Source: Chryseobacterium aureum
Lineage (GTDB): Bacteria > Bacteroidota > Bacteroidia > Flavobacteriales > Weeksellaceae
NCBI RefSeq assembly: GCF_003971235.1
Contig: NZ_CP034661.1
Coordinates: forward strand, 682,001 to 746,000
DNA: 64,000 nt
Reading direction: 5' to 3'
This document shows positions 24,443 through 33,708 of the stretch, one piece after another. Numbering within the stretch: the first letter of the stretch is position 1; each line of letters starts with the position of its first letter. Below the pieces are notes generated by a model that made no database searches, was not told the origin of the DNA, and was given only the letters and a program-made list of their open reading frames with translations. The position numbers and the translations under genes are program-made.

Positions 24443-27319
24443 TTACAGTTTTAAGTCATAAGTAAAAGCGAGATAATACAGCCCTCCGATTTCAGGACCC
24501 GCTGCATACTGGTAATAACGTCTGTTCAGAAGATTGGTAGCCCCTATTTTAATGTTTGCACGAATTTCCGGAAGCTTCCAGGTGGCCTGGGCATCTATGG
24601 TATAGTATGCCGGAATTGCTCCGGATGCTAAAGGACTTTCCCACATAAAACCGCTCTGCCATCTGGCCACAAGAGTAAATCCTATATTTTTAACAATCTC
24701 CCTGTTTCCTACACTTACATTCACCATCCATTTCGGCGTATTAAAAGCGGTGATAAATAAATCTGAAGCATTGTTAGAGGCAAGATTATTATAAGAAACA
24801 TTGGTGTTCACATTATAATTTCCTGTGATATTATAACGGATTCCTAAAGAGCTTCCATAACTTTTGTAGGTACTGTTGCTGTTGGTATACACCCTGTATC
24901 TGTCCTGCTTGCTTCGGTCCAGCATCGCAAGTACGGCTGCATTGCTTCCTACCTGGCTGTTTTTGGGAACCGCCACTTCTACCTGCCCGAGGAATCCTTC
25001 GTAGATGTTGTAATAAAAATCCCAGTCCAGAACGAGTTTATTATTGAAAAATGTAGATTTATATCCTACTTCAAAAGAATTGATCTTTTCCGGCTGCAAC
25101 TTCTGCAAATTGGCTACGGTTAAAAGCTGCTTGTTATCCTGAGCGGCCTGAGCCTGGGTTTTTCCCGCATCTATATCTTTGTTCACTGCTGAGGTAAACT
25201 GATCAATGGAAGCCAGCGTATAGGAGTTTTCCAGATAGCCCAATCCATCGTTTACTTTGGAAAGGCCGCCTACCCTTCTTACATTTCCGTTATTTACAAA
25301 TGATAAAGCTTCAAACAGGGATGGAAAACGGTAGCCGTTCTGGAAAGACGCCCTGAAATTATGCTCTTTAACCGGAGAATAGACTACACTGATTCTCGGA
25401 TTTAATTTGGCTTCAAATTCCGGATTTCTGTCGATACGTAAAGCAGCATTGATCTTTAATTTATCCTCAAAGAAAAGCTTGGTAATCTGAGCAAAAGCGC
25501 CATATTTCTGATAAATAACATCTTTCCCAAAGGTTCCGTTGGCTAAAGCAATATTTCTCTCATTAACAGGACGGTTAAAATCAACAAAATTGTTCCCATC
25601 CGGAGTGATACTGTACAAACGGTAATCTACCCCTGCAAGAAGGTTGAATACCTTTACAAACCTGCTGAAATCATAAGTAAGTTCCCCCTGATAAAAGCGT
25701 GATTTCTGTTCAAGTTTTGCTCCTCCCGTTGCCGGAGCCCCTGCTACTCCTCCATTCGCGGAATCCCAGTTGTTGATTCCGATAATTGTGTTTTTCAACT
25801 GTTCAAAGGCTGCCGTTCCCGGTACAACTCTGTTTTTATCTGCTTCCTGACGGGCTAAGATGAATGCGTCGTTAAGATTGGCACCTGCATTCAGGTTGTT
25901 CTGAAGGGCGGTCTGGAATATGTTTTTCCAGTTGGTATTGGAAAGATTGGTCAGATCAAGATTATCTGCTAAAGGTTTCAGGTTATAAGAATCTCCTGTA
26001 TTTTCTATAGATACATAGGCTCTGAAAGTCAGTTCTTTTCCTGTGAGCTCTATTTTATGATTCTGAACGGTGGCATTTTGCAGACGGATTTTATTTCCTC
26101 TTTGAAAAGTTCCGTCCAGTAAGCCGTAACGATACACATAAGAAGTTCTCCACTGATCTCCGAAACGGTAGTATAATCCAGCATCAAACTTAATATTTTT
26201 CACATCCGGACTTACCAGGTCTTTCTCCAGATAGCCTGTTCTTGAAACGTTGAATGTAGTAGGTTTCCCATTGTAATCCACTTTTACAGCGACACGGTTG
26301 TTTCTTTCGTCACCGTATTTATTCCAAAGGTCTTCTGCCGGATTATTAGTCAGGGAAAAATTAGGATTGGCAGTGACGAGTGAACCGGAATTCTGATCAG
26401 TGAGATTATTGGAAATCCAGTCTGTTCCGGTGAAGTAAGAAGCATTCACCTTAACGGCAAAATTTTTATTGAATACTTTTGCAAAACGGATGGCACTTTC
26501 TCCCAGAGAACTTATTTTATGGTTCACATTGTCTACATGATTCACTCCACCTCTGAAATAAACACTTATTCCTTCAGAGGTAAACGGATCTTTGGTCTGT
26601 AAACTTGCCAGCCCGTTGATGGCATTCATTCCGTATAATGCCGAAGCGGCACCCGGAGTGACCTCCATCGATTGGATATCCAGCTCTGTAGGACCTATGG
26701 CATTTCCCAATGGTACTCCCAGTGTTGCCGACTGCACGTCTACTCCGTCTACCAGCTGCATGAACCGGAAATTATTAGGCGAATTGAAACCCCTCGAATT
26801 AGGAATCTTTAAAGTAAGACTTGAGGTCAAAAGCTGTAATCCTTTTACATTTTCGAGTGTTTCATAGAAGGACGCTGCGGGACTTTCTCTGATGGTTTTA
26901 ATATCAATTTTTTCGATGGCTATCGGTGATCTTAATATTTTTTCCGGAACTCTGGAGGCCGAAATCACGACATCATCAATAATGGTATTTTGTGGATTTA
27001 ATCCTATTGTAATTTTATTGGAAGGAGAAAGAATTTCAACTGTCTGTCCTGTAAAACCTTCTTTCTGAATCACCACCCGGAACGGAATGGTAACTCTTGT
27101 TCTGAGCTTAAAGTTACCCAGTTGATCCGTTAATGCGGTATCCTGTGTGTTTTCGATCTGTACTTTTACAGAATCCAGGCCTTTGCGTGTTCCTGTATTT
27201 TTGATGCTTCCGCTAAGCTCTATAAGCTGCTGCTGAGCTTCTGCCAGGTTAAAAAATAGAAATGTGAATGCAATAATACCTGCTTTAGGCAGAAAATTTC
27301 CCTGTTTTTTGTTTTTCAT
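24443..27319 (-). CDS. TonB-dependent receptor of the sulfur-assimilation cluster
   Basis: 958 aa. Signal peptide to about residue 28 (FNLAEAQQ), a carboxypeptidase-regulatory-like beta-sandwich (about 33-110), a plug domain (DDVVISASRVPEKILRSPIA onward, about 115-240), then a 22-strand-type barrel ending GGLYYLAFTYDLKL. Such receptors import large or scarce substrates using TonB energy. Linked by 5 nt to the CysG-TSUP fusion and preceded by a cysteine-codon leader ORF, it is likely to import a sulfur source or a sulfur-linked ligand (inference). The ligand cannot be told from sequence. Confidence 0.88.
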   Translation of the reverse strand: MKNKKQGNFLPKAGIIAFTFLFFNLAEAQQQLIELSGSIKNTGTRKGLDSVKVQIENTQDTALTDQLGNFKLRTRVTIPFRVVIQKEGFTGQTVEILSPSNKITIGLNPQNTIIDDVVISASRVPEKILRSPIAIEKIDIKTIRESPAASFYETLENVKGLQLLTSSLTLKIPNSRGFNSPNNFRFMQLVDGVDVQSATLGVPLGNAIGPTELDIQSMEVTPGAASALYGMNAINGLASLQTKDPFTSEGISVYFRGGVNHVDNVNHKISSLGESAIRFAKVFNKNFAVKVNASYFTGTDWISNNLTDQNSGSLVTANPNFSLTNNPAEDLWNKYGDERNNRVAVKVDYNGKPTTFNVSRTGYLEKDLVSPDVKNIKFDAGLYYRFGDQWRTSYVYRYGLLDGTFQRGNKIRLQNATVQNHKIELTGKELTFRAYVSIENTGDSYNLKPLADNLDLTNLSNTNWKNIFQTALQNNLNAGANLNDAFILARQEADKNRVVPGTAAFEQLKNTIIGINNWDSANGGVAGAPATGGAKLEQKSRFYQGELTYDFSRFVKVFNLLAGVDYRLYSITPDGNNFVDFNRPVNERNIALANGTFGKDVIYQKYGAFAQITKLFFEDKLKINAALRIDRNPEFEAKLNPRISVVYSPVKEHNFRASFQNGYRFPSLFEALSFVNNGNVRRVGGLSKVNDGLGYLENSYTLASIDQFTSAVNKDIDAGKTQAQAAQDNKQLLTVANLQKLQPEKINSFEVGYKSTFFNNKLVLDWDFYYNIYEGFLGQVEVAVPKNSQVGSNAAVLAMLDRSKQDRYRVYTNSNSTYKSYGSSLGIRYNITGNYNVNTNVSYNNLASNNASDLFITAFNTPKWMVNVSVGNREIVKNIGFTLVARWQSGFMWESPLASGAIPAYYTIDAQATWKLPEIRANIKIGATNLLNRRYYQYAAGPEIGGLYYLAFTYDLKL

Positions 27320-27416
27320 TTTTGCTTCATTTTTTAGGTTGAGAATGAAGCTGTCTGAACTTTTTTACCTTTAATGCTGAAAATCTTTAATAGGGTTTCC
27401 TAGTACAAGTGAAGGG

Positions 27417-27470
27417 CTTAGCATTCCCCTCTTTTGGAGGGGTGATTTAAGCCGTTAATATAATGCTAAG
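27417..27470. repeat. Hairpin containing a truncated dispersed-repeat copy
   Basis: Outer perfect stem CTTAGCATT (27417-27425) / AATGCTAAG (27462-27470), with inner CCCCTC/GAGGGG (27426-27442). The inner sequence TTCCCC...GGAGGGGTG matches one end of the repeat at 37261-37312. No U-run follows on the minus side, so it is not an obvious intrinsic terminator. Confidence 0.5.
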
Positions 27471-27568
27471 ATTGCTTTATTTTTGGTTCGCAATGACAGC
27501 ATGTGGTATTAACTTTTCCTTGTTCTTCAAAAAGTTCAAACAGCTTTACGTGTATTGCTATTGGAGGA

Positions 27569-27586
27569 TCAACAACACATACACAT
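27569..27586 (-). CDS. Candidate cysteine-sensing leader peptide (MCMCC)
   Basis: ATG TGT ATG TGT TGT TGA on the minus strand encodes Met-Cys-Met-Cys-Cys then stop. It lies in the untranslated leader of a TonB receptor gene next to cysteine-biosynthesis genes. Bases 27579-27584 (GTGTAT in the ORF) pair with ATACAC (27550-27555), so the Cys codons could be sequestered in a hairpin that a stalled ribosome would open. Cys-codon leader peptides controlling sulfur genes are established in mycobacteria. Here the role is inferred and the ORF is very short. Confidence 0.5.
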   Translation of the reverse strand: MCMCC

Positions 27587-27595
27587 TCGTACGCC

Positions 27596-27603
27596 CAAAT
27601 GAA
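27596..27603 (-). promoter_or_regulatory. Weak candidate -7 element for the receptor leader
   Basis: TTCATTTG on the minus strand differs by one base from TAnnTTTG and ends 10 nt before the leader ATG, which would give a near-leaderless short transcript start. No clear -33 element is seen in the A-rich upstream sequence. Confidence 0.25.
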
Positions 27604-27656
27604 GAAATTGATTTTTTTTATTTTTTTTCAGATCATCATGAAAATTAGCCATATAA

Positions 27657-29333
27657 TTAATTTAAGGTGTGTAAATAACGGTATGAAAAATCACCAAATG
27701 TTTCTTCTGCAAGTCTTTTCTGTACATATATTCCGAAAAGTTCATCCAGCGTGGTGAGAATTTCTTCTTCGCCAATGTTTTCTTTAAATTTTGTATTCAG
27801 TCGCATTCCTAAGCGGTCTCCGCCAATGTGAAGATTATATTTTCCATAAGCGGTGCCCACAAATCCGATTTCAGCATTGGGAGATCTTCCGCAGCCGTTT
27901 GGACAGCCAGTCATACGGATGGTAATATCTTCTTCCAGCAGACCATATTTTTCAAGGAGAGGTTCTATTTTAGTGACCAGAGAAGGCAAATAACGCTGTG
28001 CTTCCGCTAAAGCCAGTGAACAGGTATTCAAAGCCACGCAGGCAACAGAGTTTTTACGCAGAGCACTTGCTCCCTGGGTAGAATCCGAAATTCCGTATTC
28101 TTTTAAAATGTGTTCCATTTCAGCTTTATCTTTTTCCTCAATATCAGCCAGAATAAGGTTCTGGTTACAGGTAAAACGGAAATTGGCCTTACCCGTCTGT
28201 GCAATTTTTAATAACCCAGCTTTTAAAGGATATTCCGCGGTGTTAAGGATTCTTCCGTGCTCTACAAATACGGTAAAAAACCATTTCCCTTCATGATTCT
28301 GAATCCATCCATAACGGTCTTTTCTTTGCTCAAACTTAAATTCCCTGGCAGGTTCAAAGCTGAATCCTGTTCTTTTTTCTACTTCTGTTCTATACTGGTC
28401 GATACCCAATTTATCAATCGTATATTTTAATCTTGATAATTTTCGGTCGCTTCTGTTTCCGAAGTCTCTTTGTACCGTAATGATTTCGTAGACGGCTTTT
28501 AATACTTTTTCTTCGGTATCCACAAACCCAAGGATGGATGCAAGACGGGCGTAAGTGGCTTCATTTCCGTGGGTGGCTCCTAATCCTCCTCCGGCAGCAA
28601 TATTGTATCCAACGATTTTATCATTTTCGATAATAGCGATCAATGCAATATCATTAATGAATACATCCACATCATTATTGGGTGGAACCGCAATTCCTAT
28701 TTTCAGTTTTCTCGGAAGATATCTGTCCTGGTACAGTGGATCTTCTTCTGCCTTACGGTCTACCAGAAGTTCGTCATCAATCCAGATGTCATAATAAGCT
28801 TTGGTTTTAGGAAGGCACATTTCGCTGATTTTACCTGCCAGTTCGTAAGCTTCCTGCTGCAAAGGCGATTCCGAAGGATTGGCAGTACAGGTTACATTTC
28901 TGTTGACATCCCCACACGCTGCAATAGAATCCAGATGCTTCAGGTTGAAGCTCTGAATGGTAGGCCTCAAATGTGATTTTAAAATACCATGCAGCTGAAT
29001 CGTTTGTCTTGTAGTTACTTTTATGGTTCCCGTAGAATGATCTTCTGCAGTTTCATTCAGTCCTACCCATTGTTCCGGGGTTAAAAAGCCGCCGGGAAGC
29101 CTTAGTCTGATCATATAAGAATATAACCATTCCAGTTTTTTGGAGACACGTTCTTCCCTACGGTCTCTGTCGTCCTGCTGGTACATTCCGTGGAATTTGA
29201 TCAGCGTCTGGTCATCTTCCCTTATGGCTCCGGTGAAGTCGTCTGCAAGGCTTTCCTTTAAAGTTCCCCTGAGTCCGTTACTGCCGGTTTTAATCCTTTC
29301 TACCGGTGAAAGGTTCTCTTTATCTTTGTTCAT
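27657..29333 (-). CDS. cysI: Assimilatory sulfite reductase hemoprotein subunit
   Basis: 558 aa, normal length. Two ferredoxin-like nitrite/sulfite reductase repeats; the siroheme-4Fe4S Cys ligands are in CVALNTC and TGCPNGCGRSPNAE (C-x5-C and C-x3-C). It reduces sulfite to sulfide using electrons from CysJ. It follows cysJ by 32 nt on the same strand and is the last enzyme gene of the cys run. SUMT and the CysG-like module nearby supply its siroheme. Confidence 0.95.
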   Translation of the reverse strand: MNKDKENLSPVERIKTGSNGLRGTLKESLADDFTGAIREDDQTLIKFHGMYQQDDRDRREERVSKKLEWLYSYMIRLRLPGGFLTPEQWVGLNETAEDHSTGTIKVTTRQTIQLHGILKSHLRPTIQSFNLKHLDSIAACGDVNRNVTCTANPSESPLQQEAYELAGKISEMCLPKTKAYYDIWIDDELLVDRKAEEDPLYQDRYLPRKLKIGIAVPPNNDVDVFINDIALIAIIENDKIVGYNIAAGGGLGATHGNEATYARLASILGFVDTEEKVLKAVYEIITVQRDFGNRSDRKLSRLKYTIDKLGIDQYRTEVEKRTGFSFEPAREFKFEQRKDRYGWIQNHEGKWFFTVFVEHGRILNTAEYPLKAGLLKIAQTGKANFRFTCNQNLILADIEEKDKAEMEHILKEYGISDSTQGASALRKNSVACVALNTCSLALAEAQRYLPSLVTKIEPLLEKYGLLEEDITIRMTGCPNGCGRSPNAEIGFVGTAYGKYNLHIGGDRLGMRLNTKFKENIGEEEILTTLDELFGIYVQKRLAEETFGDFSYRYLHTLN

Positions 29334-29365
29334 AATTGTTTCCTTTAAATTTTACAAGTACTCAT

Positions 29366-31078
29366 TTAATACACATCTTTCGCATATCTTCCGCTCATCT
29401 CCATGTCTTCCAGATAAACTGCGGCCTCTTCTTTACTCCGTTTTCCTTCATTCTGAATAATTTTGAGAAGCGTTTGTTCCACATCATAAGCCATAGGATC
29501 CCTGGCTCCGCATACGTACACCGATGCTCCGCCTTCCAGCCAGTAAAATACTTCCTGGGCTTTTTGTTCTAACCTGTGCTGAACGTATATTTTTTCAGCA
29601 GTATCTCTTGAAAAGGCAAGATCCAGATGTGTTAAGCTGCCTGTTTTGAGAAAATCCTGAAGTTCTGCCTGATAAAGAAAATCTGACACAAAGTTTCTGT
29701 CCCCGAAAAAAAGCCAGTTTCTTCCTGCTGCACCTGTGGCATCGCGTTCCCAAAGGAATGATCTGAAAGGGGCAATACCTGTTCCCGGACCAATCATGAT
29801 GATATCTTTATCCGCTTCCGGCAGTTTGAAATGTCCTGCCTCCTGAATATAAAATTCTACTTCTTCCCCTTCTTTGAATTCGCTTAGAAAACCACTGCAT
29901 AATCCGTTGTGTTTCTGCTGATCAATAAAAAATTCTGATTTGGCAACGGTAATATGAATTTCTGTATCTCCATGAGCTTCCACAGAGGAAGAGATTGAGT
30001 AAAGACGTGGGGCTTGCGCTGTCAATATCTGGATGATGTCTTCAAATTCATCTGCATTTTTTACCGGATAAATCCTAAGCAGATCAAGAAGGCTTAATCT
30101 CACTTCGGGAATGGAATGTCCCGTTATTTTTGCATATTGAGCTACCACGGATTTAAGGAGATAACTGATGTTAAGATGCTTGTGCAGCAGCTCCTGTACA
30201 GAATCCGTAATCTTTGATGTTTCTATCTTTTTTTGCGGATCTATTCCCGTAAGAGTAATGATTTCATGTACTGTTTCTTTTGAATTGAATGGAATCACTC
30301 CCAAAGCGGCGCCAGGGTGGTATTCAAGCGCTTCTTCTGTTTCAATTTCGATGTGATAGGTTTCTTTTTCAGACGTAATATCATTCAGATTGATGATGGC
30401 TGAAACTTTTCCCTGATATTTCTTTCTTCCGGCAGATATCTTTGGCGCTGAGACATTTCTGCTACTCTGACCTACATTTTTATTAACCGTTTCAAATACA
30501 TGCTCTATCCAGTGGGAAGCTTCCTGCTCATAGTCAATATCACATTTTTTTAACGGGATAATACGCTGAGCACCCAATATTTCAAAACGAGAATCTATAT
30601 CTTCTCCGGTTTGGCAGAACAGAGGATAACTGCTGTCTCCCAGAGCCAGTACTCCATATTTTAGACCGCTAAGGTCAATTTCATTTTCATAAATATAGTC
30701 ATAGAACTTTTTGGCAAGAGCCGGTGGTTCACCTTCTCCCTGAGTGCTGATGACTACAAAAAAGAACTCTTCTTTAGCTAGATCTTTGGGTTTGTACTGG
30801 GAAAGGTCTGCCAGTTTTACCTGAAGCCCTTTTTTCTTAACAATACCAGCCAGTGCTGTAGCCAGTTTTTTACTGTTTCCGGTTTCCGTACCGTAAGCCA
30901 GCGTTATTTTCTTTACCGCGTTCTGAACAATAGCGTTCGTTTCCTGTGGCGGCAGAACGGCTGTGGGTGAAGATCCTCCGGCGATTCCGGCCAGATATCC
31001 GCTTGCCCAGATGGCTTCTTCTCTGGAGAGGTCCACGGATATTTGTTTTAATACGTTTAATTTAGTTTCAGACAGCAT
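29366..31078 (-). CDS. cysJ: Sulfite reductase flavoprotein subunit
   Basis: 570 aa from the ATG at 31078; a TTG two codons upstream is less likely. An N-terminal flavodoxin domain follows a short helical lead (ITLAYGTETGNSKKLA, then GVLALGDSSYPLF). The middle is the FAD-binding/connecting domain with RLYSISSS, and the C-terminus is the NADPH-binding domain (MIGPGTGIAPFRSFLWER, ending EMSGRYAKDVY). It passes NADPH electrons to CysI. It overlaps the SUMT gene end by 11 nt. Confidence 0.95.
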   Translation of the reverse strand: MLSETKLNVLKQISVDLSREEAIWASGYLAGIAGGSSPTAVLPPQETNAIVQNAVKKITLAYGTETGNSKKLATALAGIVKKKGLQVKLADLSQYKPKDLAKEEFFFVVISTQGEGEPPALAKKFYDYIYENEIDLSGLKYGVLALGDSSYPLFCQTGEDIDSRFEILGAQRIIPLKKCDIDYEQEASHWIEHVFETVNKNVGQSSRNVSAPKISAGRKKYQGKVSAIINLNDITSEKETYHIEIETEEALEYHPGAALGVIPFNSKETVHEIITLTGIDPQKKIETSKITDSVQELLHKHLNISYLLKSVVAQYAKITGHSIPEVRLSLLDLLRIYPVKNADEFEDIIQILTAQAPRLYSISSSVEAHGDTEIHITVAKSEFFIDQQKHNGLCSGFLSEFKEGEEVEFYIQEAGHFKLPEADKDIIMIGPGTGIAPFRSFLWERDATGAAGRNWLFFGDRNFVSDFLYQAELQDFLKTGSLTHLDLAFSRDTAEKIYVQHRLEQKAQEVFYWLEGGASVYVCGARDPMAYDVEQTLLKIIQNEGKRSKEEAAVYLEDMEMSGRYAKDVY

Positions 31079-31913
31079 ATTCAAAGAAATTTTGATTTGT
31101 AGGGATTAGGCTTCCGTTTTCCACAGATTTAAAATAAAGACCTTCCTGAGTGGCGTTTTCAAGCCATGAAAATTCTTCGTGGAGGTTCACAATTTTACCT
31201 ACCACTACCAATGATGGGGATGCAAAGTTTTTGTCTCCGAATTTTTCATTAAAATCATCAAATGATGAGGTGTACACCTTTTGGAAAGGCGTTGTAGCCT
31301 GTTCAATGACAGCAATTTTTTTATCACCTGAAATCTGAAGTTCTTTCAGCTTTTCCACAAGAGGGGTAAGATTTCCTTTAGACATATAGAAAACAAGGGT
31401 ATCATCAGTCAGGGCAAGTTCTTTCCAGTATTCCTCACTTACGATTTCAGATTTATAATACGTCAAAAAACGAACAGATGTAGAATATCCTCTGGCTGTT
31501 AAAGGCATGCCTGCAAACGCTGCTGCTCCTAAAGCGGCTGTAATTCCCGGAATGATTTCGTAAGGAATATGATTTTGTTTTAAAACCTGCAACTCATCCA
31601 GAATATTGGAAAATACAGAAACATCTCCTCCTTTCAGCCTTACAATCGTCTTGTTCTGAAGGGCATATTCCACCATCAAAGTATTGATATGAGACTGAGG
31701 GGTGGAAGCATTTTTGCTGCATTCTTTTCCTACATAAATGATTTCTGTGTTTTCATTAACGTAGGTTTCCAGAATTTCCGGGCTTACAAGGCGGTCACAT
31801 AAAATGATGTCTGCTGCTGCAATAGCTTTTACCGCTTTTACCGTGATCAGTTCAGGATTGCCGGGCCCTGCACCGATAAGATAGACCTTTGGTGATTTTA
31901 TATTTGTTTTCAT
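31068..31913 (-). CDS. cobA: Uroporphyrinogen-III C-methyltransferase (SUMT)
   Basis: 281 aa. VYLIGAGPGNPELITVKAV is the SAM-dependent tetrapyrrole methylase start; RLKGGDVSVF, PGITAALGAAAFAGMPLTAR and VFYMSKGN are the other signature blocks. It converts uroporphyrinogen III to precorrin-2, the first step to siroheme. The dehydrogenase/ferrochelatase steps are supplied by the N-terminal module of the TSUP fusion at 22920-24437. Within the cys run, between cysteine synthase and cysJ. Confidence 0.93.
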   Translation of the reverse strand: MKTNIKSPKVYLIGAGPGNPELITVKAVKAIAAADIILCDRLVSPEILETYVNENTEIIYVGKECSKNASTPQSHINTLMVEYALQNKTIVRLKGGDVSVFSNILDELQVLKQNHIPYEIIPGITAALGAAAFAGMPLTARGYSTSVRFLTYYKSEIVSEEYWKELALTDDTLVFYMSKGNLTPLVEKLKELQISGDKKIAVIEQATTPFQKVYTSSFDDFNEKFGDKNFASPSLVVVGKIVNLHEEFSWLENATQEGLYFKSVENGSLIPTNQNFFEYAV

Positions 31914-31936
31914 TGAAGTAGGTGTTTATTAAGGAT

Positions 31937-32848
31937 TTAGAAAAGTCCTTCTACGGACAGATATCTTTCTCCGGTATCATAATTGATGGTAAGGATTTTT
32001 GCGTTAGGCTGTATTTCCGGTAAATGTTTGGCAACGGCTGCTAAAGCGGCTCCTGTGGAAACGCCTACAAAAAGTCCCTCTTTTTTAGCAGCATTAACAG
32101 CATATTCATAAGCTTCTTCCCTGCCCACTGTAATCACTCCATCCAAAAGGGTAATATCCAGAATGGAAGGCACGAAACCTGCTCCCAATCCCTGTAACGG
32201 GTGTGGTGCCGGGCTTCCTCCGCTTAATACCGGAGATAATTCCGGCTCTACAGCAATTACTTTCAGGTTAGGATATTTTTCTTTTACCGTCTTTGCTATT
32301 CCGGTAATGTGTCCTCCGGTTCCTACTCCTGTAATGATGTAATCAAGCCCGTCCGGAAAATCCTTTAAGATTTCCTGAGCAGTGGTTTCTACATGTACTT
32401 TTACGTTAGCAGGATTGTCAAACTGTCTCGGTATCCATGCATTGGGCGTTTCTTTTGCAAGTTCGTCAGCTTTTTCTATAGCGCCTTTCATTCCTTTTTC
32501 TCTCGGAGTGAGTACGAATTCCGCCCCGTAGGCTTCCATGATTTTCCGGCGTTCTATACTCATGCTTTCCGGCATGACAAGGATGAGCCTGTATCCTTTT
32601 ACGGCAGCTACCAAAGCCAGCCCAATTCCTGTATTTCCACTTGTGGGCTCTATAATAATGCTGTCTTTATTTAATAATCCTTTGGCTTCTGCATCTTCAA
32701 TCATGGCCAGGCCAATTCTGTCTTTAATGCTTCCGCCGGGGTTGCTTTTTTCAAGTTTGATCCAGATTTCATGATCTGAACTGAACAGTTTATTAATTTT
32801 TACGACGGGGGTATTGCCAATCGTTTCTAATGCATTCTGAAATTTCAT
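31937..32848 (-). CDS. cysK: Cysteine synthase (O-acetylserine sulfhydrylase)
   Basis: 303 aa, fold-type II PLP enzyme. The PLP Lys lies in [16 protein letters not shown], substrate loop [15 protein letters not shown], phosphate loop [13 protein letters not shown]. Joins sulfide to O-acetylserine. It lies 26 nt after the serine acetyltransferase gene. CysK and CysM types cannot be separated with certainty from motifs; length and context favour CysK. Confidence 0.93.
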   Translation of the reverse strand: MKFQNALETIGNTPVVKINKLFSSDHEIWIKLEKSNPGGSIKDRIGLAMIEDAEAKGLLNKDSIIIEPTSGNTGIGLALVAAVKGYRLILVMPESMSIERRKIMEAYGAEFVLTPREKGMKGAIEKADELAKETPNAWIPRQFDNPANVKVHVETTAQEILKDFPDGLDYIITGVGTGGHITGIAKTVKEKYPNLKVIAVEPELSPVLSGGSPAPHPLQGLGAGFVPSILDITLLDGVITVGREEAYEYAVNAAKKEGLFVGVSTGAALAAVAKHLPEIQPNAKILTINYDTGERYLSVEGLF

Positions 32849-32874
32849 ATCAATGTACTTTTTATTTTTGTTTT

Positions 32875-33705
32875 TTAGATCACAAAGGTTAACGATTCCG
32901 GTAAAGAGCTGTTATCCTTTATTTTTATTTCGCTTTTATGGTAAACCAGAGAATTGGCAGGGACATCCTGTGTAACCCATACATTTCCTCCTATAATACT
33001 TTCTCTGCCTATGGTAGTTTCACCTCCCAGAATAGTGGCTCCTGAATAAATGATCACATCATCTTCAATATTGGGATGTCTTTTCTGACGGGCTTTTTCT
33101 TTGGAGACATTCAATGCTCCGAGGGTGACTCCCTGGTAGATCTTGACATTATTCCCGATAACGGTAGTTTCTCCGATCACAATTCCTGTTCCGTGATCAA
33201 TGAAAAAAGACTTCCCAATAGTGGCTCCGGGATGAATATCAATTCCGGTTTTACTGTGGGCATATTCTGAAATGACACGGGGTAAAATTTTTACTTCCTG
33301 TTTCCAGAGCTGGTGCGATATACGGTACACATACGTGGCAAAAAAACCGGGATATGCCAGATATACTTCTTCCAGAGAGTCGGCAGCAGGATCAAATTCC
33401 AGAATTGATTTTGCATCCAGAACCAACTGATCATAAAGGCCAGGCAGAGATTCAAAAAACTGGCTCACCTGTTTTTCGGCAAGGAATGTATCTCCTGTTA
33501 CCGTATTGATAAGGTCTGAAAGAGTTTCCTGAAGGGCTTCAAAATTTCTTTTCAACAGATCTTCGGTATTGTCATTCTGAGGAAGAAAAAGTGTTTCATA
33601 CAGATCCTTCACCCATTTCTTAGTCTTTACTTTATCAAAGAATCCATGAATATTATTTTGCTTGGTCTGATGAATTCTTTGTATTAATTGATCGGGAATT
33701 GCCAT
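32875..33705 (-). CDS. Serine O-acetyltransferase (EpsC/CysE type)
   Basis: 276 aa. A helical N-terminal half is followed by a left-handed beta-helix of hexapeptide repeats (about 150-255): [39 protein letters not shown]. The catalytic His of the family lies in the IDHGTG segment. Makes O-acetylserine for CysK. It ends 26 nt before cysK and starts 3 nt after cysN. The C-terminal tail ends VI, compatible with binding to CysK. Confidence 0.92.
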   Translation of the reverse strand: MAIPDQLIQRIHQTKQNNIHGFFDKVKTKKWVKDLYETLFLPQNDNTEDLLKRNFEALQETLSDLINTVTGDTFLAEKQVSQFFESLPGLYDQLVLDAKSILEFDPAADSLEEVYLAYPGFFATYVYRISHQLWKQEVKILPRVISEYAHSKTGIDIHPGATIGKSFFIDHGTGIVIGETTVIGNNVKIYQGVTLGALNVSKEKARQKRHPNIEDDVIIYSGATILGGETTIGRESIIGGNVWVTQDVPANSLVYHKSEIKIKDNSSLPESLTFVI

Positions 33706-33708
33706 TTT

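Larger units (their letters stand above)
27320..27656. other. Leader region between cysI and the TonB receptor
   Basis: A 337-nt gap holding, in minus-strand order, a weak -7 element (27596-27603, TTCATTTG), the MCMCC leader ORF (27569-27586) inside a potential stem, a 9-bp hairpin enclosing a truncated copy of the dispersed repeat (27417-27470), and a 7-bp CTTCATT/AATGAAG stem (27325-27350) just before the receptor start. The length and structure suggest a regulated 5' leader. Plus-strand ORFs here have no protein-like features. Confidence 0.5.

Noticed and set aside
27417-27470. Hairpin in the receptor leader as an intrinsic terminator
   Set aside because: The stem is strong but no U-run follows on the minus strand; it more likely derives from the dispersed repeat.
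27463-27757. Two plus-strand ORFs (27463-27648, 27503-27757) opposite the receptor leader
   Set aside because: They overlap cysI and the leader structure, have Phe/His-rich composition expected from AT-rich antisense DNA, and resemble no family.
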